This document shows positions 1-5,320 of a stretch of 6,661 nucleotides of DNA, one piece after another. Below the pieces are notes generated by a model that did no database searches, had not been told where the DNA came from, and was given only the letters and a program-made list of their open reading frames with translations. Each line of letters begins with the position of its first letter. Position 1 is the stretch's first letter. This DNA comes from Leucobacter sp. Lineage in GTDB: Bacteria > Actinomycetota > Actinomycetes > Actinomycetales > Microbacteriaceae. The position numbers were made by a program, and so were the translations under genes. The DNA lies in NCBI GenBank assembly GCA_031178565.1, contig JAPSIU010000103.1, positions 1 to 6,661 on the forward strand. The letters run 5' to 3'.

Positions 1-495
1 CTCGAGGTCACGGGCGAGGACACCCTGCTCGTGCACGGCGCCGCCGGCAGCGTCGGCTCGGCCGCCGTGCAGATCGCCATCGACCGAGGCGCCGCGGTCA
101 TCGGTACTGCCTCACCTCGCAACCACGACTACCTGAGATCACTCGGCGCGGCCCCGGTCACCTACCGTGACGGCCTCGAAGAAGCGCTTCGCGGCCTCGG
201 CCCTATCACCGCGAGCGCCGATGCCGTCGGCGGGCGCGAATCGGTCGCCGCGACCATGGCCGTCCTCGCGACGCGCGGCCGTGCGGTGACCGCGTGGGGC
301 GACGAACATTCCCGGGCGGCCGGGATCCCGTGGGTGCGGCACCCCGAAGACGAGCTGGAGCAGACTGTCGCGATCGCCGCCCGCGGCGCGCTCACCATCA
401 GGATCGGCGAAACGTTCCCGCTCGCCCGTGCTGCCGACGCCCTGCGACTCAGCCAGGCTGGTCATCCGGCGGGCAAGATCCTCCTCGCATCCTGA
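1..495 (+). CDS. Zinc-type alcohol dehydrogenase / quinone oxidoreductase (MDR), C-terminal part
   Basis: The gene is open from the first base of the window, so its N-terminus lies upstream; 164 residues are visible, about half of a usual MDR protein of 300-330 residues. The visible part starts at the nucleotide-binding Rossmann fold: a beta strand (TLLVHGAAGSVGSAAVQ, residues 8-24) carries the GxxGxxG-like glycine loop of NADPH-dependent quinone oxidoreductases. An AAPVTY strand follows, and the C-terminus ends in the typical 'HPAGKILL' strand. Family members reduce quinones or enones with NADPH in the cytosol; the true substrate cannot be told. No structural zinc cysteines are seen in the visible half, which suits the zinc-free quinone reductase branch. 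It converges with the GntR gene, whose stop lies 39 bases away. The fold assignment is firm; the subfamily is inference. Confidence 0.9.
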   Translation, partial: LEVTGEDTLLVHGAAGSVGSAAVQIAIDRGAAVIGTASPRNHDYLRSLGAAPVTYRDGLEEALRGLGPITASADAVGGRESVAATMAVLATRGRAVTAWGDEHSRAAGIPWVRHPEDELEQTVAIAARGALTIRIGETFPLARAADALRLSQAGHPAGKILLAS

Positions 496-534
496 CATCC
501 GGACACATGCACCCGCACTCAGAAGGGGGTACGC

Positions 535-933
535 CTACCTCTTCGAAGCGTCGACCGCCTCCGCCAGGATCCGTCGCGCATCGTCGCCGCTGAGCCCCAG
601 TTCCCGCAGCCGCCCCGCTGCTTCGATCGCGATCCGTCGCGCGGCGGCGCCGACGGGATCCTCTCCGAGCGACACGAAGCTGCCGGCCCTGCCGCGCCCC
701 TCGATGACACCCGACTCCTCGAGTGCGCGATACGCGGCGGCGACCGTGTTGACGGCGAGCCCGAGGTGGGCGGCAAGGGCGCGGATCGTGGGGAGCCGCT
801 GCCCGGGGGCCAGACGCCCGGCGGAGATCCCGCGCACCGCGGCGTCGTGGAGCTGTCGGAACGGGGGAACCGAGGAGTCCGGATCCACCTCGAAGATCTC
901 GAGTGCGCCGTGATCCCGAGCGTCCGCTGTCAT
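535..933 (-). CDS. GntR family transcriptional regulator, short YtrA-like type
   Basis: This is a 132-residue DNA-binding regulator. Residues about 24-90 form the GntR winged helix: FRQLHDAAVRGISAGRLAPG, then the LPTIRALAAHLGLAVNTVAAAY recognition helix-turn-helix, then the ESGVIEGRGRAGSFV wing. Only a short helical tail follows (residues about 93-131). Such a tail is typical of the YtrA subfamily, which lacks a large effector domain and dimerises through this tail. The open frame continues far upstream antisense to the neighbouring OsmC gene, so the ATG at 933 was chosen as start: homology begins just after it and a TACGCT box lies six bases before it. A GTG at 939 is the alternative. It is divergent from the OsmC gene, so control of that gene and of itself through the shared 168-bp gap is plausible but unproven. 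Confidence 0.9.
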   Translation of the reverse strand: MTADARDHGALEIFEVDPDSSVPPFRQLHDAAVRGISAGRLAPGQRLPTIRALAAHLGLAVNTVAAAYRALEESGVIEGRGRAGSFVSLGEDPVGAAARRIAIEAAGRLRELGLSGDDARRILAEAVDASKR

Positions 934-939
934 GATCAC

Positions 940-945
940 AGCGTA
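940..945 (-). promoter_or_regulatory. -10 box of a leaderless GntR transcript
   Basis: On the minus strand the hexamer TACGCT stands exactly six bases before the ATG at 933. This spacing places the transcription start at or next to the start codon. No Shine-Dalgarno sequence is present. No good -35 hexamer is visible. Confidence 0.5.
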
Positions 946-958
946 GGGCACGCGCGCC

Positions 959-1015
959 GATGACGTCCTGTTGCGCCGCGTGACGCCCGATGACGCCTCG
1001 TTTCGGCGTGTGACG
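959..1015. repeat. Imperfect 27-bp direct repeat with four phased TGACG elements
   Basis: Positions 959-985 and 989-1015 match at 21 of 27 bases. Each unit starts with GATGACG and ends with GTGACG. TGACG therefore occurs at 961, 981, 991 and 1011, at intervals of 20, 10 and 20 bp, so all four lie on the same helix face. The cluster sits in the gap between the divergent GntR and OsmC genes and is a candidate operator. Confidence 0.6.
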
Positions 1016-1101
1016 AGGGTCCTTTTCGATCTCGCCGACGGGCTCCACACTGGGTGCACGCCGCGGCGCGGGGCCGCGGGACGACCGAGAGGACATCCAT
1101 C

Positions 1102-1740
1102 ATGAGCAGCACCGAGACCAGCGCGGCGAGCACCGCGGAGACGACCGCCGGGGCGGCGACCGCCGGGGCCGCAGCGCCTGAGGAGGCGACGGACATCGCG
1201 ACCGCGAGTTCGCCCTTCGCGCCGATCACGGAGAGCGAGCGGGCCGAACGCATCGCCCGCGTCGGCGAGTGGGCGGGATCCCTCGCCGAGCAGCCCGAGC
1301 GCGGCGCGCTCACCTTCCACGTGGCGGGACAGTCCGCGGGATCCGTCGGCAGCGTTTACCGCGCGAGCGGACACCGCATCGTCGTCGACGAGCCGGCGGC
1401 GCTCGCGGGCGACGGGCTCGCCCCGAACCCCGTCGAGTACGCGCTCACCGCGCTGCTCTCGTGCCAGGTCGTCACCTACCGCGTGTGGGCGGCGAACCTC
1501 GGCATCACGGTCGACACGATCGAGGCGAGCGCCGACGGCGATCTCGACGCCCGCGGGTTCCTCGGCGTCGACGACTCGGTGCGCCCCGGCTTCACCGGCA
1601 TCCGCCTGACCGTGCGGGTGAGCGGTCCCGAGTCGGAGGAGCGGTATCTCGAGCTGCGGCGCGCGGTCGAGGCCCACTGCCCGGTGCAGGATCTCTTCGC
1701 GAACCCCACGCCGATCACGACGCGACTCGAGGTTGACTGA
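1102..1740 (+). CDS. OsmC family protein (peroxide / thiol stress)
   Basis: This 212-residue cytosolic protein belongs to the OsmC/Ohr superfamily, thiol-dependent peroxidases that reduce organic hydroperoxides. The two conserved cysteines are visible: Cys121 in ALLSCQVVTYRVWA, on the central helix, and Cys193 in EAHCPVQDLF. The family's GLAPNPVEYALTALLSC segment (residues 105-121) and the C-terminal strand are also present. The start was set at the ATG at 1102 because GAGAGGA (1087-1093) is a well-placed ribosome binding site; an in-frame GTG at 1054 lacks one. The first 40 or so residues are an Ala/Thr/Ser-rich low-complexity extension that partly arose by a 15-bp duplication, and account for much of the excess over the usual 140-180 residues. 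The gene is divergent from the GntR regulator. Whether it works on peroxides or another substrate cannot be decided from sequence. Confidence 0.92.
   Translation: MSSTETSAASTAETTAGAATAGAAAPEEATDIATASSPFAPITESERAERIARVGEWAGSLAEQPERGALTFHVAGQSAGSVGSVYRASGHRIVVDEPAALAGDGLAPNPVEYALTALLSCQVVTYRVWAANLGITVDTIEASADGDLDARGFLGVDDSVRPGFTGIRLTVRVSGPESEERYLELRRAVEAHCPVQDLFANPTPITTRLEVD
1142..1169 (+). repeat. 15-bp-period tandem duplication in the OsmC 5' end
   Basis: CGACCGCCGGGGC occurs at 1142-1154 and again at 1157-1169. The 15-bp period keeps the frame and produces the repeated TAGA peptide in the low-complexity N-terminus. Confidence 0.7.
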
Positions 1741-1851
1741 GCGCGCTGCGCGGGCGCGGATCCTCTCCCGCGGGCGAGCATCGGCGGAACAGGGCCGGTT
1801 CGGGCGCCCGCATGTCGCCCTGTCTCCGAAGGGGAGGGCGGCGTGCGCCCC

Positions 1852-1859
1852 TATAGAAT
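1852..1859 (+). promoter_or_regulatory. -10 box of a leaderless ppx transcript
   Basis: TATAGAAT lies just before the phosphatase start. Read as TAGAAT (1854-1859) it is six bases from the ATG, so transcription should start at the start codon. The bases between are CTCCCC, with no ribosome binding site. The -35 region is not recognisable. Confidence 0.65.
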
Positions 1860-1865
1860 CTCCCC

Positions 1866-2870
1866 ATGCGCCTCGGAGTGATCGACGTCGGATCCAACAC
1901 CGTTCACCTGCTGATCGTGGACGCGCACCCGGGCGCGAGTCCGGTGCCGTTCCACTCGCAGCGCTCGACCGTGCGGCTCATGCGCTACCTCGATACCGAC
2001 GGCGCGATCCGCGAGGAGGGCGTGCGGCTGATCCTGGACGCCGTGCACGAGTCGGCTGCGATGGCCCGTGAGATCGGCGTCGACGACCTCATCTCGACCG
2101 CGACGAGCGCGATCCGCGAGGCGGCGAACGGTGAGGAGGTGCTCGCACGGATCACCCGCGAGACGGGGGTGACGCTGCGGGTGCTCTCGGGGGAGGACGA
2201 GGCGCGGATCACGATGCTCTCCGTGCGGCGCTGGCTCGGCTGGTCGGCGGGGGAGATCCTGCTGTTCGACATCGGCGGCGGATCGTTCGAGATCGCTCAG
2301 GGGGCCGACGAGTACCCCGACGTGCAGGTGTCGCTGCCGCTCGGGGCGGGCCGGTCCACGATCAACTACCTGCAGGAGGATCCGCCCTCGCGGGAGGCGG
2401 TGTCACGGCTGCGGGCCCACGCCCGGGCGGAGTTCACGCGGGTGCGGGAGGAGCTGTTCCTCGAGCGTCCGAGGCCGAAGCGGGTGGTCGGCACGTCGAA
2501 GACGATCCGCTCACTCGCGCGGCTCATCGGCGGTCCACCGGATCCGGTGACGGGGGATCTCGCTCAGCTGCACTACACCGGTCTGCGCGAGTGGGAGCCG
2601 ACCCTGCGCGACATGCCGGGCACCGTGCGCGAGTACCTGCCCGGGATCACACCCGAGCGCGGGTACCAGATCATGGCGGGCGCGGTCGTGCTGCGCACCG
2701 CGATGAAGGTGTTCGAGGTGGAGACGCTCACGATCTCGCCCTGGGCGCTGCGCGAGGGCATCGTGCTGCGTTACATCGACGCCCTCGACGGGCGGGGCGC
2801 CGATCCCGTGAAGACGGCGGAGGAGCAGGCGCTCTCGGCGTCGGTGTCGTCGGCGTCGGCATCTGTGTAG
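1866..2870 (+). CDS. Ppx/GppA family phosphatase (exopolyphosphatase, Mycobacterium Ppx1-like)
   Basis: This 334-residue protein belongs to the ASKHA-fold Ppx/GppA family, which hydrolyses inorganic polyphosphate from chain ends and/or pppGpp. The first phosphate loop is MRLGVIDVGSNTVHLLIVDA (residues 1-20). The ATSAIREAANG segment (79-89) and the SGEDEARI stretch (108-115) with the family's acidic residues follow. The second glycine loop LLFDIGGGSFEIA lies at 132-144, and SLPLGAGR at 156-163. VVGTSKTIRSLARL (207-220) and the closing SPWALREGIVLR (291-302) complete the family. These features and the length fit the short actinobacterial form typified by Rv0496; the long C-terminal HD domain of E. 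coli Ppx is absent. The last 12 residues are a Ser/Ala/Val tail from near-repetitive codons. The ATG follows a leaderless-type promoter. Polyphosphate activity is the family expectation and is not proven here. Confidence 0.93.
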   Translation: MRLGVIDVGSNTVHLLIVDAHPGASPVPFHSQRSTVRLMRYLDTDGAIREEGVRLILDAVHESAAMAREIGVDDLISTATSAIREAANGEEVLARITRETGVTLRVLSGEDEARITMLSVRRWLGWSAGEILLFDIGGGSFEIAQGADEYPDVQVSLPLGAGRSTINYLQEDPPSREAVSRLRAHARAEFTRVREELFLERPRPKRVVGTSKTIRSLARLIGGPPDPVTGDLAQLHYTGLREWEPTLRDMPGTVREYLPGITPERGYQIMAGAVVLRTAMKVFEVETLTISPWALREGIVLRYIDALDGRGADPVKTAEEQALSASVSSASASV

Positions 2871-2933
2871 GGCTGGCGCTGGGCGTGGGTCGGCCGTAGG
2901 GCGGGCGCTGGTGCCGGTGTGCACAGGGCATCT

Positions 2934-2959
2934 TCGTCCACAAGCCGAACTTATCCACA
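2934..2959 (+). promoter_or_regulatory. DnaA-box pair upstream of the small unknown gene
   Basis: TTATCCACA at 2951-2959 is a perfect consensus DnaA box. TCGTCCACA at 2934-2942 matches 7 of 9 in the same direction, and the palindrome TGTGCACA lies at 2918-2925. Two boxes with no AT-rich unwinding region or dnaA/dnaN gene do not make an origin. A DnaA-titration or regulatory role is possible. Confidence 0.45.
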
Positions 2960-3009
2960 GATTCCGCCTCCCCGGCCCTCGGGCTCATCGGACCGTGCAG
3001 TCTTATCCC

Positions 3010-3462
3010 ATGACCCGCCGCAACGATCCCCGAACGAGTCCCGAACGCGTCCTCAAGACCGACGCCGATCTCCAAGAGCTGCTGAGCCTCCTTCTGCGCA
3101 GGGCGGAACAGCGTCAGTTGTGGCTCATCATGCTGGGGGAGGACAAGCGCATCGTCGGTCCCCTCATGCCGATGGCCGACCACCCGAGCACTCCGGATGA
3201 GCTGTGCGACACGGACGACATCGGGCGCGTCACGTTCGCGCACGTTCTCATGGATCGGGCGAAGTTCGTCTGCGAGGCCGTGGGCGGCAGTGCACTCGTG
3301 TTCGTGTGGGAGCGGCCGGGGCCCGAGCGGTTCACGGGAGAGGATCTCACCTGGGCGAGGGCGATGGCCCGAGAGGCGGAGCAGAACGGTCAGCGGCTTC
3401 GCGCGCAGTTCGTGCTCCACGACGACGGGGTGCGGCTGCTCACGCCCGACGACTATGCGTAG
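3010..3462 (+). CDS. Small conserved actinobacterial protein of unknown function
   Basis: This is a 150-residue, soluble, acidic protein with no signal peptide or membrane segment. It resembles a family of uncharacterised actinobacterial proteins as I remember it. A helix with LLRRAEQRQLWLIML (residues 28-42) comes first, then a VGPLMPMADHPSTP stretch (49-62). A hydrophobic strand ending in the hallmark ERPGP (97-105) follows, then a helix with Trp115, and the C-terminal GVRLLTPDDY (140-149). The alternation of strand, helix and PG-loop looks mixed alpha/beta; no metal-binding or catalytic motif is seen. The ATG at 3010 was chosen because family-like sequence starts soon after. No ribosome binding site precedes it, and a poor -10-like CAGTCT (2998-3003) stands six bases upstream. 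It follows the phosphatase by 139 bp, a gap that holds the DnaA-box pair. I assign no function. Confidence 0.8.
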   Translation: MTRRNDPRTSPERVLKTDADLQELLSLLLRRAEQRQLWLIMLGEDKRIVGPLMPMADHPSTPDELCDTDDIGRVTFAHVLMDRAKFVCEAVGGSALVFVWERPGPERFTGEDLTWARAMAREAEQNGQRLRAQFVLHDDGVRLLTPDDYA

Positions 3463-3483
3463 GCTTCTGGGCTTCGTGGAGCC

Positions 3484-3500
3484 GGCTCTGGCATAGAGCC
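3484..3500 (+). terminator. Weak hairpin after the small unknown gene
   Basis: GGCTCT (3484-3489) pairs with AGAGCC (3495-3500) across a five-base loop, 21 bases past the stop codon. It has no T-run, so terminator activity is uncertain. Confidence 0.3.
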
Positions 3501-3506
3501 ACCGAG

Positions 3507-3545
3507 GCGTGGCCCCGACGCGTGGCCCCGACGCGTGGGCCCCGG
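3507..3545 (+). repeat. 13-bp tandem repeat, three units
   Basis: GCGTGGCCCCGAC occurs twice in a row (3507-3519, 3520-3532). A third, diverged unit, GCGTGGGCCCCGG, follows at 3533-3545. It lies in the gap between the small unknown gene and the tRNA promoter. Confidence 0.7.
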
Positions 3546-3578
3546 CTCGCCCGAAGTGCTGGCCCGGGCCATCTCGTT

Positions 3579-3607
3579 TTGAGTTCCAGCCCGCGAGCGG
3601 GTAGAGT
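3579..3607 (+). promoter_or_regulatory. Promoter of the tRNA-Gln gene
   Basis: TTGAGT (3579-3584) and TAGAGT (3602-3607) are separated by exactly 17 bases, a strong housekeeping-sigma layout. Transcription would start near 3614, about 38 bases before the mature tRNA 5' end, leaving a short leader for RNase P removal. Confidence 0.7.
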
Positions 3608-3651
3608 AGTCTCTCGGTGCCGCGCTCCTCGGAGTCGTGGAATCCCACCCT

Positions 3652-3723
3652 TGGGGTATGGTGTAATTGGCAACACAGCGGTTTCTGGTACCGCCATTCT
3701 TGGTTCGAGTCCAGGTACCCCAG
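3652..3723 (+). tRNA. tRNA-Gln (anticodon CTG)
   Basis: A complete 72-base cloverleaf can be folded. The acceptor stem TGGGGTA (3652-3658) pairs perfectly with TACCCCA (3716-3722). The D stem is GTGT/ACAC (3661-3664, 3673-3676). The anticodon stem GCGGT/ACCGC (3678-3682, 3690-3694) encloses TTCTGGT, with anticodon CTG at 3685-3687. The variable loop is CATT, and the T arm is CTTGG-TTCGAGT-CCAGG (3699-3715). The discriminator base is G3723. CCA is not encoded, as is usual in actinobacteria. Its 3' part, from 3697 on, is repeated at 5885-5912, marking it as an integration target whose gene remains whole. Confidence 0.97.
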
Positions 3724-3724
3724 C
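3697..3724 (+). repeat. att core, left copy (tRNA-Gln 3' end)
   Basis: These 28 bases run from the variable loop through the T arm and acceptor strand to one base past the discriminator. They are identical to 5885-5912. The sequences on either side of the two copies are unrelated, so the match is a bounded direct repeat. Confidence 0.9.
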
Positions 3725-3728
3725 GAGT

Positions 3729-3770
3729 AAAACGTCCGGTCGGAATCATTCCGCCGGGCGTTTTCTGTTT
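3729..3770 (+). terminator. Intrinsic terminator of tRNA-Gln
   Basis: AAAACGTCCGG (3729-3739) pairs with CCGGGCGTTTT (3754-3764) with one G-T pair. An inner GGAA/TTCC extension closes a three-base loop, and the stem runs into TTTTCTGTTT. It lies five bases past the tRNA. Notably it is on the element side of the left att core. Confidence 0.85.
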
Positions 3771-3802
3771 CCGCGAGCGCCTGGCTCGGTTGCGTATCGG
3801 TG

Positions 3803-4576
3803 ATGGCGACGAATCTCGTGGGCGCCGCGGACCGGACCCCTGCGAGGGATGCGTCGTCGTCGACGTCGAGCAAGGAAGGACGTCCCTCACCGGATGAGAT
3901 CGCCGAGGTATTCGAGGACCGGCTGCGGGCCGGGGGCGTCACGAGCTATGCCGACGCACCCGAGTTCTACCCGTGCGTGGGGCAGGAACTGTACGACTCG
4001 GATCTGACGGATGAAGAGCTCCAGAGCCTCATGGCGGTCGAGGATCCTGCCGTGTTCCAGGACTTCGCGGACGCGACCGTGATGTGCACGCCGGAACAGG
4101 TGACGTCGGTGGACGGCGATATTCACGGCGAGGGGAAGGAATTTTCGATCGGCTCCGGGATGACGCTGCGGTTCCAGGTTCGAGCGGATCAGCTCGGTGA
4201 CCCGGAGCCCATCCTGCCCGGCGTCCCGGTCGAACAGTCCGACTACGACTATTCGTGGGGCGACGCCGTCGAGACCGACGGTCAGGTCGCGGTCCTCACG
4301 GTGACGGTGCGGAACGACGGCGATGCCACGCACTCCGACAACGGCGCATTTCTCGAACTGCTCTCGGCTTCGGGGAAGCCGAACACGGGGTCGGCCGGCA
4401 TGCACGGCACCCTCGACTACCCCTCGGACCCCTTCAGCACCGACGATGTCGCGCCGGGGGAGGAGAAGACCTTCATCGACGTCTACCCGGTGCGGGCCTC
4501 CGAGATCGACCAGGTCAAGGTCGATCTGCTCCTCATCAAGGACATGGGAGCCGGCAAGTCCTTCACGATCGAGTAG
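3803..4576 (+). CDS. Probable exported protein with a C-terminal Ig-like (DUF4352-type) domain, 5' end doubtful
   Basis: The 257-residue product begins with a polar Ser/Thr/Ala-rich stretch (residues 8-29) like the linker behind a lipoprotein signal. An acidic, mostly helical region follows (30-98), with two cysteines (Cys58, Cys95) fit for a disulfide. A beta-rich domain (about 104-257) contains DGQVAVLTVTVRNDGDATHS and a GEEKTFIDVYPV strand. This is the pattern of DUF4352-like immunoglobulin folds found in secreted actinobacterial proteins. No signal peptide follows the ATG at 3803 or the GTG at 3800, and no ribosome binding site is seen. In frame upstream, an RR-hydrophobic-LGC stretch (about 3752-3793) resembles a lipoprotein signal but has no start codon before the stop at 3728. 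The gene may therefore have lost its 5' end near the att junction. Exact function is unknown. Confidence 0.65.
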   Translation: MATNLVGAADRTPARDASSSTSSKEGRPSPDEIAEVFEDRLRAGGVTSYADAPEFYPCVGQELYDSDLTDEELQSLMAVEDPAVFQDFADATVMCTPEQVTSVDGDIHGEGKEFSIGSGMTLRFQVRADQLGDPEPILPGVPVEQSDYDYSWGDAVETDGQVAVLTVTVRNDGDATHSDNGAFLELLSASGKPNTGSAGMHGTLDYPSDPFSTDDVAPGEEKTFIDVYPVRASEIDQVKVDLLLIKDMGAGKSFTIE

Positions 4577-4659
4577 GGCTGTGCTGCGGACCCACCTGGC
4601 GCAATTGGACGCATGACCACACGCAACCCGTGGGTGAGTCCATGAGGGCCGGCGTGCTG

Positions 4660-4851
4660 TCAGTCGGCCTCGCGCTGTGCTCGGGCTTCTTGCAAGCGCT
4701 TGACGGCGCTCGGGCCGACGCCGTGAAGCGGGAGCAGCTCGGTCAGGTTGTCGGGCAGGCTCTGGACGGTGGTGTAGCCGGCGTCGATGAGTGCGCCGGT
4801 GGCCGGCCGGCCGATCTTCACGCCGTCGAAGACGGGTCCGCGATCCTCCAT
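4660..4851 (-). CDS. Small helix-hairpin-helix protein
   Basis: This 63-residue protein is almost entirely one helix-hairpin-helix unit. GRPATGALIDAGYTTVQSL (residues 14-32) is followed by ELLPLHGVGPSAVKRLQEA (38-56), in which HGVGP is the hairpin. The shape recalls the tandem-helix DNA-binding modules of the RNA polymerase alpha C-terminal domain and of small actinobacterial HhH proteins; non-specific DNA backbone binding is the family expectation. There is no ribosome binding site. A TATCCT box lies exactly six bases before the ATG, so the mRNA is probably leaderless. It follows the DUF4342 gene on the same strand by 49 bases and may also be read from that promoter. It converges with the exported-protein gene. 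Confidence 0.8.
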   Translation of the reverse strand: MEDRGPVFDGVKIGRPATGALIDAGYTTVQSLPDNLTELLPLHGVGPSAVKRLQEARAQREAD

Positions 4852-4857
4852 GAAACG

Positions 4858-4863
4858 AGGATA
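4858..4863 (-). promoter_or_regulatory. -10 box of a leaderless HhH transcript
   Basis: TATCCT on the minus strand is separated from the ATG at 4851 by six bases (CGTTTC). This is the same geometry as the GntR and phosphatase genes. No ribosome binding site and no clear -35 hexamer are visible. Confidence 0.5.
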
Positions 4864-4900
4864 GCCGCTCTATTCGAAGCCATGGCACCGGCGTGCCTAA

Positions 4901-5230
4901 CTACTCCGACCCCTCGGTTCTCGAGGTGCTCTCGTCATCATCCCCATCTGCGTTCGGACGCTCGACGCCGATCGTGACGCTTGTGGCGAGTGCGGCGACG
5001 GCGCCGACTGCGACGAGGATGGGGGCGAGCACGGCGCTCGCGGCCGTGACGGCGACGCCCGCGGTCAGCGGGATCTCGAAGATCGTTTCGCCGCTCTCTC
5101 GCTTGATGTAGAGCCTGCGAGCGTTCCCCTCCTCGATGATTTCGCGCACTTTGGCCATGAGCTCATCGCCCTTGACCTTGAACTCTTCGTACCAATCGCT
5201 GTTACCGGTGTGACCCCTGTTCTCGGTCAT
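4901..5230 (-). CDS. DUF4342 domain protein, membrane hairpin
   Basis: This 109-residue protein matches the DUF4342 pattern. An amphipathic N-terminal helix (FKVKGDELMAKVREIIEEGN, residues 17-36) is followed by a strand, RRLYIKRESGETIFEIPLT (38-56). A strongly hydrophobic Ala/Val/Gly-rich segment (57-84), long enough for a membrane helix or re-entrant hairpin, precedes TIGVERP. The C-terminus is a short acidic tail (94-109). The function of the family is not known to me; an inner-membrane association is inferred from the hydrophobic segment. The ATG at 5230 has a good ribosome binding site, GAAGGGAA (5236-5243), five bases away, unlike its leaderless neighbour. It lies inside the att-bounded module and likely shares a transcript with the HhH gene. 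Confidence 0.85.
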   Translation of the reverse strand: MTENRGHTGNSDWYEEFKVKGDELMAKVREIIEEGNARRLYIKRESGETIFEIPLTAGVAVTAASAVLAPILVAVGAVAALATSVTIGVERPNADGDDDESTSRTEGSE

Positions 5231-5260
5231 GAGCGTTCCCTTCTCGATGAGATGTGGCCC

Positions 5261-5281
5261 GCAGTTTATAGAAGGAACTGC
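5261..5281 (-). promoter_or_regulatory. Inverted repeat over the putative DUF4342 promoter
   Basis: GCAGTT (5261-5266) and AACTGC (5276-5281) form perfect six-base arms around nine bases. TATAAA, read on the minus strand at 5265-5270, is a candidate -10 box for DUF4342 within this region. The centre spacing suits a dimeric repressor, but the -35 is poor and the binder is unknown. Confidence 0.4.
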
Positions 5282-5320
5282 TGTATGCGCTGAGTTGGGT
5301 TCCCGGATCGCGCGGATGGA

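Noticed and set aside
934..1677. Long upstream extension of the GntR frame on the minus strand
   Set aside because: It is antisense to the well-supported OsmC gene, has Arg/Gly-rich shadow composition, and family homology begins only after the ATG at 933.
2918..2959. Replication origin
   Set aside because: There are only two DnaA boxes, no AT-rich unwinding region, no iterons and no dnaA, dnaN or rep gene nearby.
2728..3942. 404-codon minus-strand open frame across the phosphatase end, the small unknown gene and the tRNA
   Set aside because: It runs antisense to three better-supported genes. Its part over the tRNA (SLGYLDSNQEWRYQK) is the spurious peptide expected from an antisense tRNA-Gln.
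4255..4977. 240-codon plus-strand open frame
   Set aside because: It overlaps the Ig-like protein in another frame and lies antisense to the HhH gene; its composition is that of a GC-rich shadow.
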